DNA from: Berberis thunbergii
Lineage: Eukaryota; Streptophyta; Magnoliopsida; Ranunculales; Berberidaceae
Assembly (NCBI GenBank): GCA_003290165.1
Contig: QNQO01000651.1
Location: 248,001 to 312,000, forward strand
Length of the DNA: 64,000 nucleotides
Direction of reading: 5' to 3'
Below the pieces are notes generated by a model that saw nothing but the letters and a program-made list of their open reading frames with translations, was not told the origin of the DNA and did no database searches. Of this stretch, positions 47,371-59,488 are shown piece by piece. The translations under genes were made by a program, and so were the position numbers. Position 1 is the stretch's first letter; each line of letters begins with the position of its first letter.

Positions 47371-47402
47371 CTCATCTCTCTCTCTCTCTCTCTTATATAA
47401 AC
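47371..47402 (+). promoter_or_regulatory. TATA box with upstream CT-rich patch
   Basis: A CTCTCTCTCT stretch (47374-47392) runs into TATATAAAC at 47394-47402. Pyrimidine-rich leader and AAACCCTAATTT follow at 47510-47520. This combination is typical of plant core promoters. The likely start site is 30 or so bases downstream. Confidence 0.6.
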
Positions 47403-47429
47403 TACGCGACAAGGTTAACATGCGCCTTC

Positions 47430-47580
47430 TGTTCTAACACGCGCACTTGGCTCTCTTTTCTCTCGTGTTCACTCGCTCTTATCGATCTCGTTTTCTTCCA
47501 TTCGGCGAAAAACCCTAATTTCCCCAATCAGGAAAGCCCTCTTTTACCGATTCAGCTCTCGTACCCTTCAAGGAATTCCA
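47430..47580 (+). other. Predicted 5' UTR exon of the WRKY19-like gene
   Basis: Pyrimidine-rich leader from the TATA box to a strong donor, CCAG|GTAAAT at 47580/47581. A second leader exon may be 48423-48483, with acceptor AAACAG and donor ATG|GTAAGT. Exact exon use needs transcript data; the last leader exon should begin shortly before 51550. Confidence 0.45.
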
Positions 47581-49830
47581 GGTAAATTTTAATCTCTTGT
47601 TACCAATTCAAGTTTGGATCTTGGGGTTTTGATGTCCGGAGGTGCTGTGATTTGAGCTTATATGTTCAGATCTACTTTATATATGTTTGTTTGATTGATT
47701 TTTGTTCATTTTAACGTAGTTTTGATGTGTGAAGTGTTATAATAGTTTTATTAGATTGGATTAAGTTTGAAAGTTCTGATTTTTATTGAATTTTGATATG
47801 TTTTGATTACTGGGTATGGTTAGTTTTTTCTTCTTTTGTGTTCTGTTGAGATTTTTTTTTTAATGGATTTTGTGTCGGAAAGGTTGAAGCTTGGAATGGA
47901 TAAGTTGAAGGATATGTTTTTTAGGTGGTTTCTATGAAGTTTGATGTGTGGAGAGTTTGATTGCTCAGTTTTAGATGGTGGGATTTGGGTTGATTGGATT
48001 GAACTTGAAAATCAGTTTTTTGTTTTAAATCAGATTGGGGTTTGTAGTCTGTGTATTGAAATTGGACAAACTTTTGTTTTGAGTGTTTTAGGCTGGGATA
48101 ACCTTCAGTCATCTAGCCGCCTGAACTGGGTGTTAGGGTTTTACTTTTCGATTGGAAATACAAGATCTTTACATGATTTTTAGGGTTTTTGTTGTTTCCT
48201 ATGGGATGTGGTTATAATATTTAGGCTCCTATGTTTGTTTCTTAGTTGTCAACAGATTCATTAAATTAATGAAATTGTTTAAAGGTGTTTAATTTTTATA
48301 CTACTTTTCATTGTTACCTTTACTATCATCCAACTTATTTCATTTAACATCGTAGTTTTGGTTTATTTAGATTACTGCCAGTCTTATGTAGTTTGGATGT
48401 TCTGGTTTACTTTCTGAAACAGGTCTCTTTGAGCTCTTCAGGAACGAATGTTGTTGAATTTTGCCTCTTGAATTGAGTTTATGGTAAGTTTTTTGTTCTC
48501 TTTGTAGCTCTTATTGATCGATTATTTACTTGAATGATTAGTTCTTTGCTATTTTGATCTACGGGATTGTGTATGCCAATTAATGATTGATTTCTCTGAT
48601 GGGGCAAATCACTAAGCCTGGCTTCGTCCATGTTAGAGAAGGTTCAATTATTGTTTTGTCTCTAAGCTGCATAATTTTTTAGACACATTTGATATGCATA
48701 TTTGATGGCAATAAGGCATATCTTGCATGATTGCAGTTTGAAGAGATTTGTCTCGTTATTTTGTTATGAAATATGTGAAACTAGGTGTTGGAGGGTTGTT
48801 GAATTAAAGCTCAGTTTATTAAATGTCTCTGAAAATTTTCATATTTTTATATTTACTTAATCATCTCAATTGCTCTTATTTTCTAGACAGTTTGCTAGCC
48901 TGACTATTATCTGGATTCCCTCCAAAATAACTACTAGTTAAGAAACAAGTTTCCGTTTTATGATGAATCATATTTGGTGCATGAGATGCTGCCATATGCA
49001 CTGCATTGAACTGTTTTTGAAAGAAGATTAAAACACATGTAAATTCAAACAATGAAAATACTAATAATTGTTTGTCTTGTTGGAAATGTGCTTTTGTGTT
49101 GGACAATTTTTTTGACGCCTTTACAGTGTTGTGGTGTTTTCTTGTGTATGACAAAAACATGACTCTTAATATTAGATTGTCCATTGTATTTGGTGTTCAA
49201 TTATTACATGTATATTTTTTCCTTTTTGTGTCGATACTAACCACATAATAAGCATATTGCTTCAACTATGACATCTTTTTAGGAGACATTAGATAGCCAT
49301 GTTCCGAAATTTGAGGATTGTCTGGACAATGGAGTTTTCGATCTAGACTTCCATGCCTGACACATATTTCAACTTATTCATGGACTTTGTTCATCATTCC
49401 ATGGGTCCCTTGCCACTACAATTTACTTCTTTTATAAATTTTGGTGGACTTGTTATACCATTTAGACAGGGATCCCAGAACCATTAGACGTCTCCGATAG
49501 AGTTTGATTCTGGACTTGTTATACCATTTACCACAAGTCTACCACATGAGCTAGTACCTTTTGGCACTTCTTTTATAAGTTGGATTTGGTTGTATGAGTT
49601 TTTGCTTTGAAGAGAGTCCCTATTCTCTTCCAATATCTGCTACTGCTAGAGGTTCTCTTCTGCCACTCACGTACCATCTTGGGTTACTCATATTTAGATA
49701 TATTCTATTGTAGAGTTTTTATATATATGTTGTTGACGTGTTTTCAACGCTATATTCTTTTCTTTGCTATCATGTGTAGATATGCTTATAGATTCACGTC
49801 ATTGTGCTAATCTCTGATGCTAGTTGTACT

Positions 49831-50280
49831 CATCTTTTTTTTTTTTTTTTTTTTTTGGATCAAACAAGACAAGCTTTTATTTAAGCAAAGGTGAACAAGC
49901 TTAGGTGAGGAGTGAAAGACACTCACTTATGCCAAGAAAAACAAATCACTTAAGCCAAGAAAAGCAAACAAATAAAGAAGAATTACATTACATTGAGGAA
50001 ATATGAAATCCTCTTAACCTCTTCCTACCCTCGATCACATCCATGTGAGCGCAGTGCCAAAGCATGGACTTGACGAATCAAGTGATGGGCCTTCTTAGTC
50101 TTCCCTTAAAAAATTCTACCACTTCTCTCTTTCCAAATGGTCCAGAGAATGGCATGAGGAGCCTCATCCACAATTTCTTCCCCACGAGACTTAAGTTTTC
50201 AATATTCCATTGCATAACCCACTGGAAAACAGTCCCCTGGATTGCTTTTTGCTAGCGAAAATCCACCATGAAATAGGACC
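49831..50280 (-). mobile_element. LINE 3'-end fragment in the 5'-leader intron
   Basis: A T tract of more than 20 (49834-49857) is a poly(A) tail on the - strand. Upstream of it on that strand lies a 3' UTR and a frame reading RGEEIVDEAPHAILWTIWKE then RSGRIF (50100-50200). That matches the C-terminal zf-RVT-associated region of plant non-LTR retrotransposons. The copy is 5'-truncated and inserted antisense to the host gene. No target duplication could be fixed. Confidence 0.75.
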
Positions 50281-51549
50281 ATACATCTCTTGCCTAATAG
50301 TATTTGCCTTATCTTTTCATTTTCGATTTTTGAAATCTGTCACTATTATCCTCGCCATGTTCATCAATTAGTTTCTATTCAGAGAACTTCAGTTTCTTTC
50401 TGTCTAGAGGTACTTCCTATTTTCTAGTTCATGTTGTGTGTTGAGTCCTGTGTTACATAGTTCAGTGGTTATATGTTACATGCGAAGCTAACTCATTTTG
50501 AAATTCTATTTTTTCACGTTTACTTTGATTCTAGTATTAGATTTTAAGATTATTAATTTTCATCTTATTTCAGTGTGAAGATCTGGTTGATTGTGTTATT
50601 TTTTGACTTGTATACGAGGTTGGTATATGATTTCATAGAACATCTATATATAATTTTTTAATTTTAAGTATGGATGGAATACCCACAAGGTAGCTTAAAC
50701 CTGTTAATTGAGACTGTTAAGTTATGTTATTAGACTGTTCCTTGTTTAGTTAGATATATTAAATAAACCTTCAGTTACTTTGTCAATCAGCTTGTGTTAG
50801 TCGAATATAGTTTGAGCACATGGAAGGCCTTCTGTTCAGCTACTGGTTAGGCTCAGAGCTTGACTTACCAAACTGGATTTCAATTAATGAAATATGCAAT
50901 GGAACTTGCTGTTTATACGGGTCCTTTGGTGCGTCAGAGATCAATTCATTCTGAGTACTAGGGTGGATTCTAGTGCCATTCATGTTTTCTGATTAATACA
51001 TATTCATTAGTTTAGATAGCATCATAGCAATACAAACTTTAACAGTGAAATCTGATTGTTTACTTGCTTAATTGCTTTTCTTTCAAAATGTACGCTCTTC
51101 AGCGTATTTTTATATGTTGTCATCCAGTACCATCGTCTTTAAGTACAGATTTTTCTTTTCATGTTATCTATCTTTATTATTTTTCTACTTTTGTTTCAGA
51201 TGGTTTCTTTGCTTGTTTTCAAATTTACCTTATTGCTTCAAGTAAAATGTTACTCTGCTAATCTTTGTCTTCTTTTTTGCTTAAGCAGGGTGAACAAGTC
51301 CCAAGAGTTGGTATTGAATTTTACAGTTTGGTGTGGGTTTGACTTCTCCTTTCTGTTATTGAGTGGGAAAATCTAGCTTCTTATCAAATGGATCGTTGTG
51401 ATACATCAGGATTTGTTAGCGGGGGTGGAATATATTTTATTAGAGAATTCTAATTTTAACTTATTTCTGAATTCTTTAGCCCCTAAAGTTAGGCAGACTA
51501 TTAAGATATTTAGTGTGAAGAGTTGTGTAATTATTCAATAAAGTAGGAT

Positions 51550-53543
51550 ATGGATACAGGGTTCCAGCATTTGGGTTTTGGTTCTAGCCCTTCCTCAAAT
51601 CCTTTTGTGAATCTAAGAAAAGCAAAGCAAGTTGCAGAAGTTGGGGCTAATTGTTGTGCCGACACTATTCTAAGGCTTGATCTGCCCAGTTTGTCTCTAC
51701 CTTCGCCCTCAACTGGTATCAAGAGGAAGTGGGGTGTGATTGAGGGTTCAGCATTTCTTGAAGACGGTTCTTCATTGGCTCTGGGTCTGGGCCGTTCATC
51801 AAGTTCCTCAGACAGTAAAGGGAGTTCTGCAACTGCTTGCACAACTCTCTCTTCAGCTAAGGAAACTGAGGAAGAGTCTTCAATGGATCTTGGATTGGAT
51901 TTCAATCTGCATCTCAGCAATGAAAAGAACCCCAGCCCAAAGAGATCTAATGCAATATCAAATGCAGTTGGAGTGAAACCAAAGTTTGACCTTGAATTGA
52001 GTCTCTCAACAGGACCTGCTGAATCTGGTATAACTAGCGTGACATGGGGTTCAACTGCATTTCAGGCTACCAGAGATATCCCACTGAGTGGTAGTTCAAA
52101 CCCTTTGGTCAATGAAGGGTCAACATCATCTCATTGGAATCTGCGTAACGTCGTGCCTCCATTATACACACGTCTTTCTGGTACTAGATTTGTCAGCAAT
52201 CAGGTTTCTGGAAAAAGTGATCCAGTTGCAAGTGTTCCAGAGTTCTCTTCAAGTATGATAGCAATGCCAAAAAGCTCAATGACCTCAACTTCTGATATTA
52301 CTCAGCCTCAACAACGCAACATGAATTCGAAGACTTGTCAGTTTCTGGGATGTGGAAAGGGAGCTAGGGGTGCTTCTGGTTTCTGTATTGCTCATGGTGG
52401 TGGTCGTAGGTGTCAGAAAGCTTGCTGCCACAAGGGAGCTGAGGGCCGCACTGTATATTGTAAGGCTCATGGTGGTGGTCGGCGTTGCCAACATCTTGGG
52501 TGCACAAAGAGTGCTGAAGGCCGCACAGACTACTGTATTGCTCATGGTGGTGGTAGGCGGTGCAATCATGATGGTTGCACCCGAGCTGCAAGAGGTAAGT
52601 CAGGTCTGTGCATCCGGCACGGAGGGGGTAAGAGGTGTCAGAAGGAAAATTGTACAAGGAGTGCAGAGGGTCTCTCTGGCTTATGCATCTCTCATGGAGG
52701 TGGTAGGCGCTGCCAATTTCCTGAATGCACAAAAGGGGCACAGGGGAGCACTATGTTTTGCAAGGCTCATGGTGGGGGCAAGAGATGTACAGCTCTAGGT
52801 TGCACTAAGGGGGCAGAAGGGAGTACACCTTACTGTAAGGGTCATGGTGGTGGGAAACGATGCTCATTCCAAGGTGGTGGAGTCTGCCCCAAGAGTGTAC
52901 ATGGTGGAACTCTTTTTTGTGTGGCACATGGTGGTGGCAAAAGGTGTGCTATACCAGACTGCACTAAGAGTGCAAGGGGCCGAACAGATTACTGTGTCCG
53001 TCATGGAGGAGGTAAGAGATGCAAGTTCGAAGGATGTGGAAAGAGTGCACAAGGAAGCACCGACTTTTGCAAGGCACATGGTGGAGGCAAGCGCTGCACT
53101 TGGGGCCAATCAGGTTCAGAGTACGGAAGCGAGTCTGCTGTACCTTGTGAACGTTTTGCCAGGGGAAGGACTGGTCTCTGTGCTGCCCACAGTGCCCTTG
53201 TGCTAGACAAACAGGTGCATGGGGTGGAACACTGGGACCAACTGGCTATGATCCCAAGCCTAGCCATCCTGAAAAGATGAAAGAGGTTGTCACAGCTGAT
53301 GACATGCATGTTGATGTTCTGAACTTGGGTGGTGTGGTTGGTAACCTACAAGGTTGGAATGGTTTCAATCCTAAAAGATACGGGCCTGCACCTCTTTCTC
53401 TTCAAACACAGGTTCATATGCCGTTTGTAAACGAAATCCCAAAGCAAAATGTTGTTTCACTTCCAGAAGGCAGGGTGCATGGGGGGAATCTGATGTCATT
53501 GCTAGCAGCTGGGAGCACAAGCAGGGGAACAAGCAATCAGTAG
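51550..53543 (+). CDS. WRKY19-like zinc-finger repeat protein (frameshift near C-terminus)
   Basis: About 664 residues if one frameshift is allowed for; 576 residues to the first stop at 53278-53280. Residues about 1-255 are Ser-rich with conserved short motifs (LRLDLPSLSLPSP, LDFNLHLSNEKNPSPKRSN, FDLELSLSTGP). Residues about 260-545 hold eleven Cys/His repeats of about 25 residues with consensus C-x3-GC-x-K-x-A-x-G-x4-C-x2-HGGG-[RK]-RC; HGGG occurs ten times. This is the zinc-finger array of plant proteins annotated WRKY19-like (Arabidopsis At5g64550 type). They carry no WRKY domain and have no firmly known function. A G run at 53221-53224 seems one base short; the second frame (to 53543) continues the conserved tail KEVVTADDMHVDVLNLGG. 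The coding region is a single exon. Confidence 0.9.
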
Positions 53544-53780
53544 GTATGCCTTCGTCAACTATGCTAGCAGGCAGCCAGCACGAGTAGGCTCCCCATCACT
53601 GAGAAGCTATGAGGTTCCTTCTCACTTGCATTGATGTGATATCCGTGGATACAGTTGTGACCTGTTGTTTTAGTAATTTAGAGTCTGATGTTTGGAGACG
53701 AGGAATAATCGAACCCTCCATATCCGTTGGTTGCATGTTGTGATTCTTAGAAGTGATTACCATCGACGCCCTGGTGAAAC

Positions 53781-53786
53781 AATAAA
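53781..53786 (+). promoter_or_regulatory. Candidate poly(A) signal of the WRKY19-like gene
   Basis: AATAAA about 240 bases after the second-frame stop codon, in a T-rich 3' flank. Confidence 0.4.
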
Positions 53787-54119
53787 GGGAAATGGGTTGG
53801 TATAGTTTAGTCTTGTTTAGTAAAGTGTGATTGTTTATGGTTTCGGTCTCTTGTAAATATTTAGATCAGCTTGTACAGGTTATTGTGAATACATGGGTGT
53901 CAGTTCCATTGTAGTAAGATCTTTATGGAACTCTATTTGGTGTTCAGTTACTTTTTGTTTAAATGGTGTTTATATGTTCCTGTTTTTTGATACACAAAAT
54001 TGGGATAGCCAGACTGCATCCTTGCATCAATGTTATCTGACGATGGGAGTAGTCTTGAACAGCGTGCCTGACTGCATCAGCAGGCAAATGTTATCTTATT
54101 TAAAAAATAACTAAACAGC

Positions 54120-55139
54120 GCTTCAGTCTGGTGAATTGTTGGTGATAGATCAGTTGACTGGTGAATTGTTGGTGATGGATAGGTTGACCTTGACCTTTGA
54201 CCTGTACAGGGAACAAACGTGAGCCAAAAGATCGTTGTTGTGGTGGTTGAAGACACTCTGATGCTAAAGTCAGATAAGGTACGAGAATGATGTATTGCTT
54301 GGAATTAGGGTTCTGTAGTGTATCTTAATTCTTCAACCCTGCTCTCTATTTATCATGCAGGAGTCTTTGTTCGACTATTCCTTTGATGACGCGGTTTAAG
54401 GAAAGATATATGTTAGAGATCATTACCTTGTTGAGAGTTTTTATGCGTGAGAGTTTTTATACACGACTTATATCAGATATTTGCTTCCTAGTAGGAGTCA
54501 ATGTGTTACTCTTAGGTCAAACTCTTAGATACTTACCTTATTTGGTTTTACGGGTTCTGGACTTGATTATTCGACTTATGAGCTGGATACAACCTTGTTG
54601 TTTGGGTCCAACTCTCAGATACTTGCCTCGGTGGGCTAGGAGTGCTCTGGGCTTGGTTCTCCGTCTGTTGGGCTGGATAAGATTGAGTGTTTATTTGTAT
54701 CCGCTCAAACCTATTGACAAAATCATCATGTCACGTGTACAGAGTAGATTACAAGACGGTTTGGTGTATCATCAACCGCTCCCTTCGAGTTAGTGGATCG
54801 ACTTGACAGTCCACTAAGTCATTTCATGAGGGAACTACACAGTCGTGATTCCTCGAGCGGCGCACTTCATTAATTAAGTAGGTGACTGCTAAAAAATGTG
54901 CGAACTCTTTCACCTCTATACAAGTTTTTCTTTTTGCAGAGTTGAGTTCTTTACTTCTTCAATTTTTCTGAGACTCCTAGCTCTTTTGCTTGTGCAATTG
55001 AAAATTCATACATTCTTCAATGACTGATAGGATTGAGCTCAATCCAACTAAGAAGCTATCCGTTTATTGTTATGACTTTTTTGTGGACAGGTTGATTGAC
55101 GAAACTGGTCTAGTGTGATAAATATCAGATCCCTGAGGA
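54120..55139. repeat. LTR-like flank of the decayed gypsy element, with internal duplications
   Basis: No gene recognised. GGTGAATTGTTGGTGAT occurs twice (about 54130-54150 and 54160-54180). A longer imperfect tandem duplication, about 90 bp per unit, lies at 54510-54595 and 54600-54685 (shared words AACTCT-AGATACTT and GAGCTGGATA/GGGCTGGATA). The position, beyond the antisense ORF and pol, is where the 3' LTR of the gypsy element would be expected, but no borders were found. Confidence 0.4.
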
Positions 55140-58100
55140 CCTGAAACTTTTCCCATTGGGTCCATATCCCTCCGATGAGGCCTCCAAAGGGGTTAACCGC
55201 TCTGTATAGGGGCATGCTTCAAACAGGGCTCCGTTTTCCTGTCTCAAAAGATATCTGGCATTTCCTGGCATATCTGCCCATTCCGCCCACTCAGATGGTG
55301 CCAAATGGGTATAAAACTTTGACCGCCATTCTGATAAGGGTGAAAGGCGCTAGCATTCGATTGACTCCAAAGGTGATCCACTTGTTAACTTCTCCCCCGG
55401 TTGAACGAACATGGGTCTGTATGTTGACTCCAGCTTGTTTGGGTTATCTGCCAGATGATTTCAAGTTTTAGCAGAAATATTTTTTTCTGGCTTCTTCGAA
55501 CTATCAATATTTTACGCTAGATGGTCATCCACTTGCTCAAATTGGATAATAGTAAGTATAATTTTTATCTTCTTCTTTTTGTCTGATCATTGTAGACGTG
55601 CTGAACTATTTCTCATCTTTCTGCAAAGAATTTTCGGTTCTAGTTCTTTCTAAGGAGAAGGGGGTCGATAATGGCGGAGTTCCATGACCTGGCCTTTTTG
55701 CCCATTGAAGATGTTGTGTAGTCGAGCAACATCGCTTGGAGTGGGCTGTTTGAGAATTTTCACGAGGCTCCCACCCTTTTCAGGATATTGACCATTGAGA
55801 GTGGCGGTCGTTCTTTAAGGAAGAGGAAGTTGAAGATGCCCAGTCCATTCAAGAAGCAGAGTTGGATGCAGTTCTGCCATCTATCACCCAGCCCAAGAAG
55901 AAGCATGTTGGTTTCTAAGTCGCTCTCCCTTCTAAACCATTGGTTCTTCTGGAGAAGGAGGTGACTATTGCAGAGCTAGGGTTGGCCCAGTCTTCCAATT
56001 AAGGATATAGTTATGGAAAGTTTCACCTGAGCTTCCTTTAATTGTTACCACTTGGAGGGGGATTATTTGCAGCTGGTGGGCGTTGATGATGTCGGTCAGC
56101 CGAACGTGGAGCAGGCCAAGCTTCTGGATATCCAATCAACGCGGGCTGCAATGGATGTGTCCACTGGAGATAACAATGTTATTCCTCCTCAATCTGTCAG
56201 GTTTTCATACACTACTCCCATTACTAAAGTTGTTTCGTTTGATCCCCATCCCCGCTCTTTTGTGGTGGCTGATCCAAGGAATGATTTTCCTCTTCCTGTT
56301 GCAGATATTGATGCAAGACGTCGGATTTCTCCTCAAACTGGGATGCCTGAGGTTGAGAAATGGAAATCGGTGGACGAGCCTCATGGAAATTTGCAAACGT
56401 CCAAGAGTGGAGCGGGCGATTGCGGGTTAGAGAGAGCTGCATCCTGGGGCCCGAATCAGCATGTTTGGTCTCGATGTGGCGGAGGTGAATGCACACAACT
56501 GGCATCAGGAGGTGGACGCACCAGTTGCTTTATTATAGAAAATTCACAGTGACATGACTAGCTGAACACTTGTGCGTCACAGCCTGCGGGTGCAACGATG
56601 GAAGACCGTATTGATAAGGGTTAAAAGAACATGATGCTGGGGATGGCGTTTGTTGAATCAGGCCGCCATGGGTGGGATCGAAGTTGAATCGGCGCGTTGA
56701 TGCAGATTTAACTAACCTAAATAAATAAGTTAATTTAACCTAATTTTAATAACTGCAAGTGCACAGTGTCTAACTGATAGACAAGGGCAAGTACAGGTCG
56801 ATCCCACAAGGACTGTGGTTGCAATTAAATTTCAGAGTTTATTTAAACTAATTTAAATGGGGTTACAACAATTAAAATATCCTAAACTAAAAATCAAATA
56901 AATAAAAAAAAATAGAAAGTTTTAAGAATATGAGAAGGGAAACCAAGGCATTGAATCCACCACAGGTTCTTTGAGATTTGTGTAATCCAAATTATTACTT
57001 TCAAGAATTAACATAATTAACTAAGATTAATCTAAGTTCACAATTGATTTCAGCAAAAGTATAAACCCCTAGCATTGCGTGTCTTCTTACGGCTCACACA
57101 ATCACAAGTTTATTTTAACTAATTCTAAACCCCTAGCATTGCGTGTCTTCTTACGGCACACACAATCACAGATTCAGATTAATTGATTAAATCAGGCTTT
57201 TTGAATTTCAACAAAGAGTACTTCTAACTACCGACTAGTCTAGATAATTAATCAGGATATAATCGGTGAAAGGCAAATTATTGAAAATCATAAATCAAAT
57301 GTGTTTAACGTTCAAACATAAAGAAAATAATAATTTAAATACACAAACTCTAGGAAATCCCGTGGTTTCATCGTAGCCTTGGCGAAGGGTTTAGCTGATC
57401 ATGGTAGCGGTGGTCATCTCCTCGTGGTGTGGTACGCCGCAACTCATCTCTGCACGAACACGAATCCCGAGAAAAAAGTTGCAAACGCCTTGTGGTGATA
57501 CATAGCAGAATCGCAGGTTGCAAATAGCTGAACTGTTTGAAAAACAGTTATTTCCTGCTCGAAATCGCGCGGCTCTTCAGAGATTCGTCTCCAACGCGAC
57601 AGCGTCTGCTCCGCTCCTCGCGAGCTTCCTCTCCTGCTCCAACCTAGTTCTAAACCTGCAAAAGAGAGAGAGGGTGAAGAAAAGATGAGATAACACAAAG
57701 AACACGAAGGAGGATGCGAAACAGGGGAGCGCCTCTGTCGCGAGCTCTGTTTCGAGGCCGTGACGGCGGTGGTGCATGGTCGGGTTGTGACGGTGGTCGT
57801 GAGAGAGAGAGAAGTGGAGGAGGGAGAAACCGTGGAGAAGAGAGAAAGAGGAAGGAGGGCGAGAGAGGGGAGGAACAGGGATGGCGGCGAGCGAGGAGAA
57901 ATAGGGTTTGTTATCCTCTGTTCTGTTTCGCGGCGGCTGATGGTGGTGGTGCCGGGTGCTAGTGGCTGTGAGAGAGAAAGAGAGAGAGACGACGGTGGTG
58001 TTCGGGTGATGGCGGAGAAGGTGGTCTGGTGAGGTTTGTAACGTGAAACAGGGTTGTCACGCCCCTGTTCACGGTGGTTAGTGGCGGTGGTTGTGGTGCT

Positions 58101-59488
58101 GGTGGCTAGGTTGCTGGACGTGGATGGCGGCGGTGAGGATGATGGAACAGAGAAAGGGATGGTAGAAGGTGGGCGGCTGTTGGTGTGCGAAAACAGGGTG
58201 AGGAGGTGGCGGCTGATGGTAGAGGACGAGGAGGAGGTGGCGATGGCGGGATTATCGCGCTGCCTGGCTCTCCTATCGAGCGAGGATTGCCGGCAGGGTG
58301 GATTGGCGTGGTGGCTGGGAAAGAGATGAGGGGAGAGGGGCTGTGGAAGAAGAGAGAATAAGAGATGAGCCATTTCTCTAAGATGGGGAAGCTAATAGGG
58401 TTCTCATATTATATTGGGCTTGGGTTTTAGGTTAGCATTTTTTTGGTTTGGGCTTAGGTTAAATTAGGTGGACCTAGGTTTATTAGGGTTAGGTTTAGAT
58501 ATGTGTCTCTTTGTTTTGTACCACCACTAGAATCGACCAATTGTCAATCCTTAAATTGTCGTTTTAACATCATTTCATCGTTAACGCTCAAATTCCTGCC
58601 AAGACATGAAAACGAAATAATTATTATAAATTATACTAATCGAAACACTAACATATATAAATTAAGGGATATATTATGTAATAATTACGTGAATATCACG
58701 CGTCATAGTATATGACATGGAGAAGGCTTTTGCTAACCTGCACAAGTTGTACTCTGACGTACTCTATGAGCTTGAGTCGCTAAAGGAGAATCTTGGGCGG
58801 CCTAGCGAGGAGACAGATTTTGAGGCTCGCTTGTAGGTCACGCAGGCGGACTTTGCAGCCAAAGTAGGAGCTTTATAGGCGGAGCTGTATTATTACAAGG
58901 CTAGTCTAGGGTCCGTTGAAGCTGATATGGTTAAGGTTCAATCTTTACTAAGTGGTGTTGAGGATGAGCTAAGACGCGCTCATGAGGAATTTAGGCGCAC
59001 TCAAGGGGCGGCGAATAAGGTACAAGCTGATCTGCAAACTCAGGCTGCTGAAAGGAAGCATTTGAGTCTGAGTGGAATGCCTTTTGCCAAAAGCTCAAAT
59101 ATGAAGTTGTTGATGGTCTTCACTGTATCCGCAAGGCGGAGGATCAAGCTGTTTCTACGCATGATGAGCTTAGCCTGCTGAAGGAGCAATTGGCAGAGGA
59201 GCAATCTAAGGCAGTTGCGCTTGTAGCCAGAATGGAGATGGTGGAAAGAGTTTGGCGGAGTTTGAAGCTCGCGAGAAGAAGCTGCTTGAAGGTCAAGAGA
59301 CTTTAGACTTTAGCCAGGTCGTCAAGGATAGTTGGAGCTACTAGGGCTGATTGAAGATGACTACCCTGATTTGACTTATTTTTTTTTTTTACAGAAAAAC
59401 TGCTTATGCGAAGTTTGAAGAAGGAGAGGCTTCTGACCTGACGCCTCCAGACGACTATCCAGAGCCAACTCCTTAAACCGTTGTTCCA
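55140..59488 (+). pseudogene. Antisense extra ORF of the gypsy element, split by a solo LTR
   Basis: Runs opposite to pol. The N-terminal part (55175-55540) reads LTALYRGMLQTGLRFPVSKD, MVPNGYKTLTAILI and GYLPDDFKF, resembling the plant putative gypsy-type transposon domain (PF04195 type). A linker follows (56052-56552). After the solo LTR (56698-58698), a coiled-coil region begins MEKAFANLHKLYSDVLYELE, with long heptad-like runs of Leu, Glu, Lys and Ala to about 59300. An acidic tail ends near 59488. Several stops (55469, 58834, 58876) and shifts show decay. Such antisense ORFs between pol and the 3' LTR are known in plant Ty3/gypsy elements of the Tat group; their function is unknown. Confidence 0.65.
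56698..58698 (-). mobile_element. Solo LTR nested in the antisense ORF
   Basis: 2001 bp, TGATGCAG...GAATATCA on the + strand, with a perfect 5-bp duplication CGCGT at 56693-56697 and 58699-58703. There are no internal domains. On the - strand it holds a TATA-like AATATAATATG, then a long Ser/Pro/Thr-rich frame (58373-57444) that is probably not a protein. It contains TGCAAGTGCACAGTG and ACAGGTCGATCCCACAAGGA, phrases common in plant gypsy-type LTRs. Orientation is inferred from the TATA-like site. Confidence 0.8.

Noticed and set aside
51531..53309. Several ORFs antisense to or shifted within the WRKY19-like gene
   Set aside because: They mirror the zinc-finger repeats in other frames (for example Thr/His-rich runs). 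Only the 51550 frame has family motifs.
57444..58373. 309-residue minus-strand ORF rich in Ser, Pro and Thr
   Set aside because: It lies wholly inside the solo LTR 56698-58698, is low complexity with repeated CTCTCT-type DNA, and has no domain. It is more likely LTR leader sequence than a protein.
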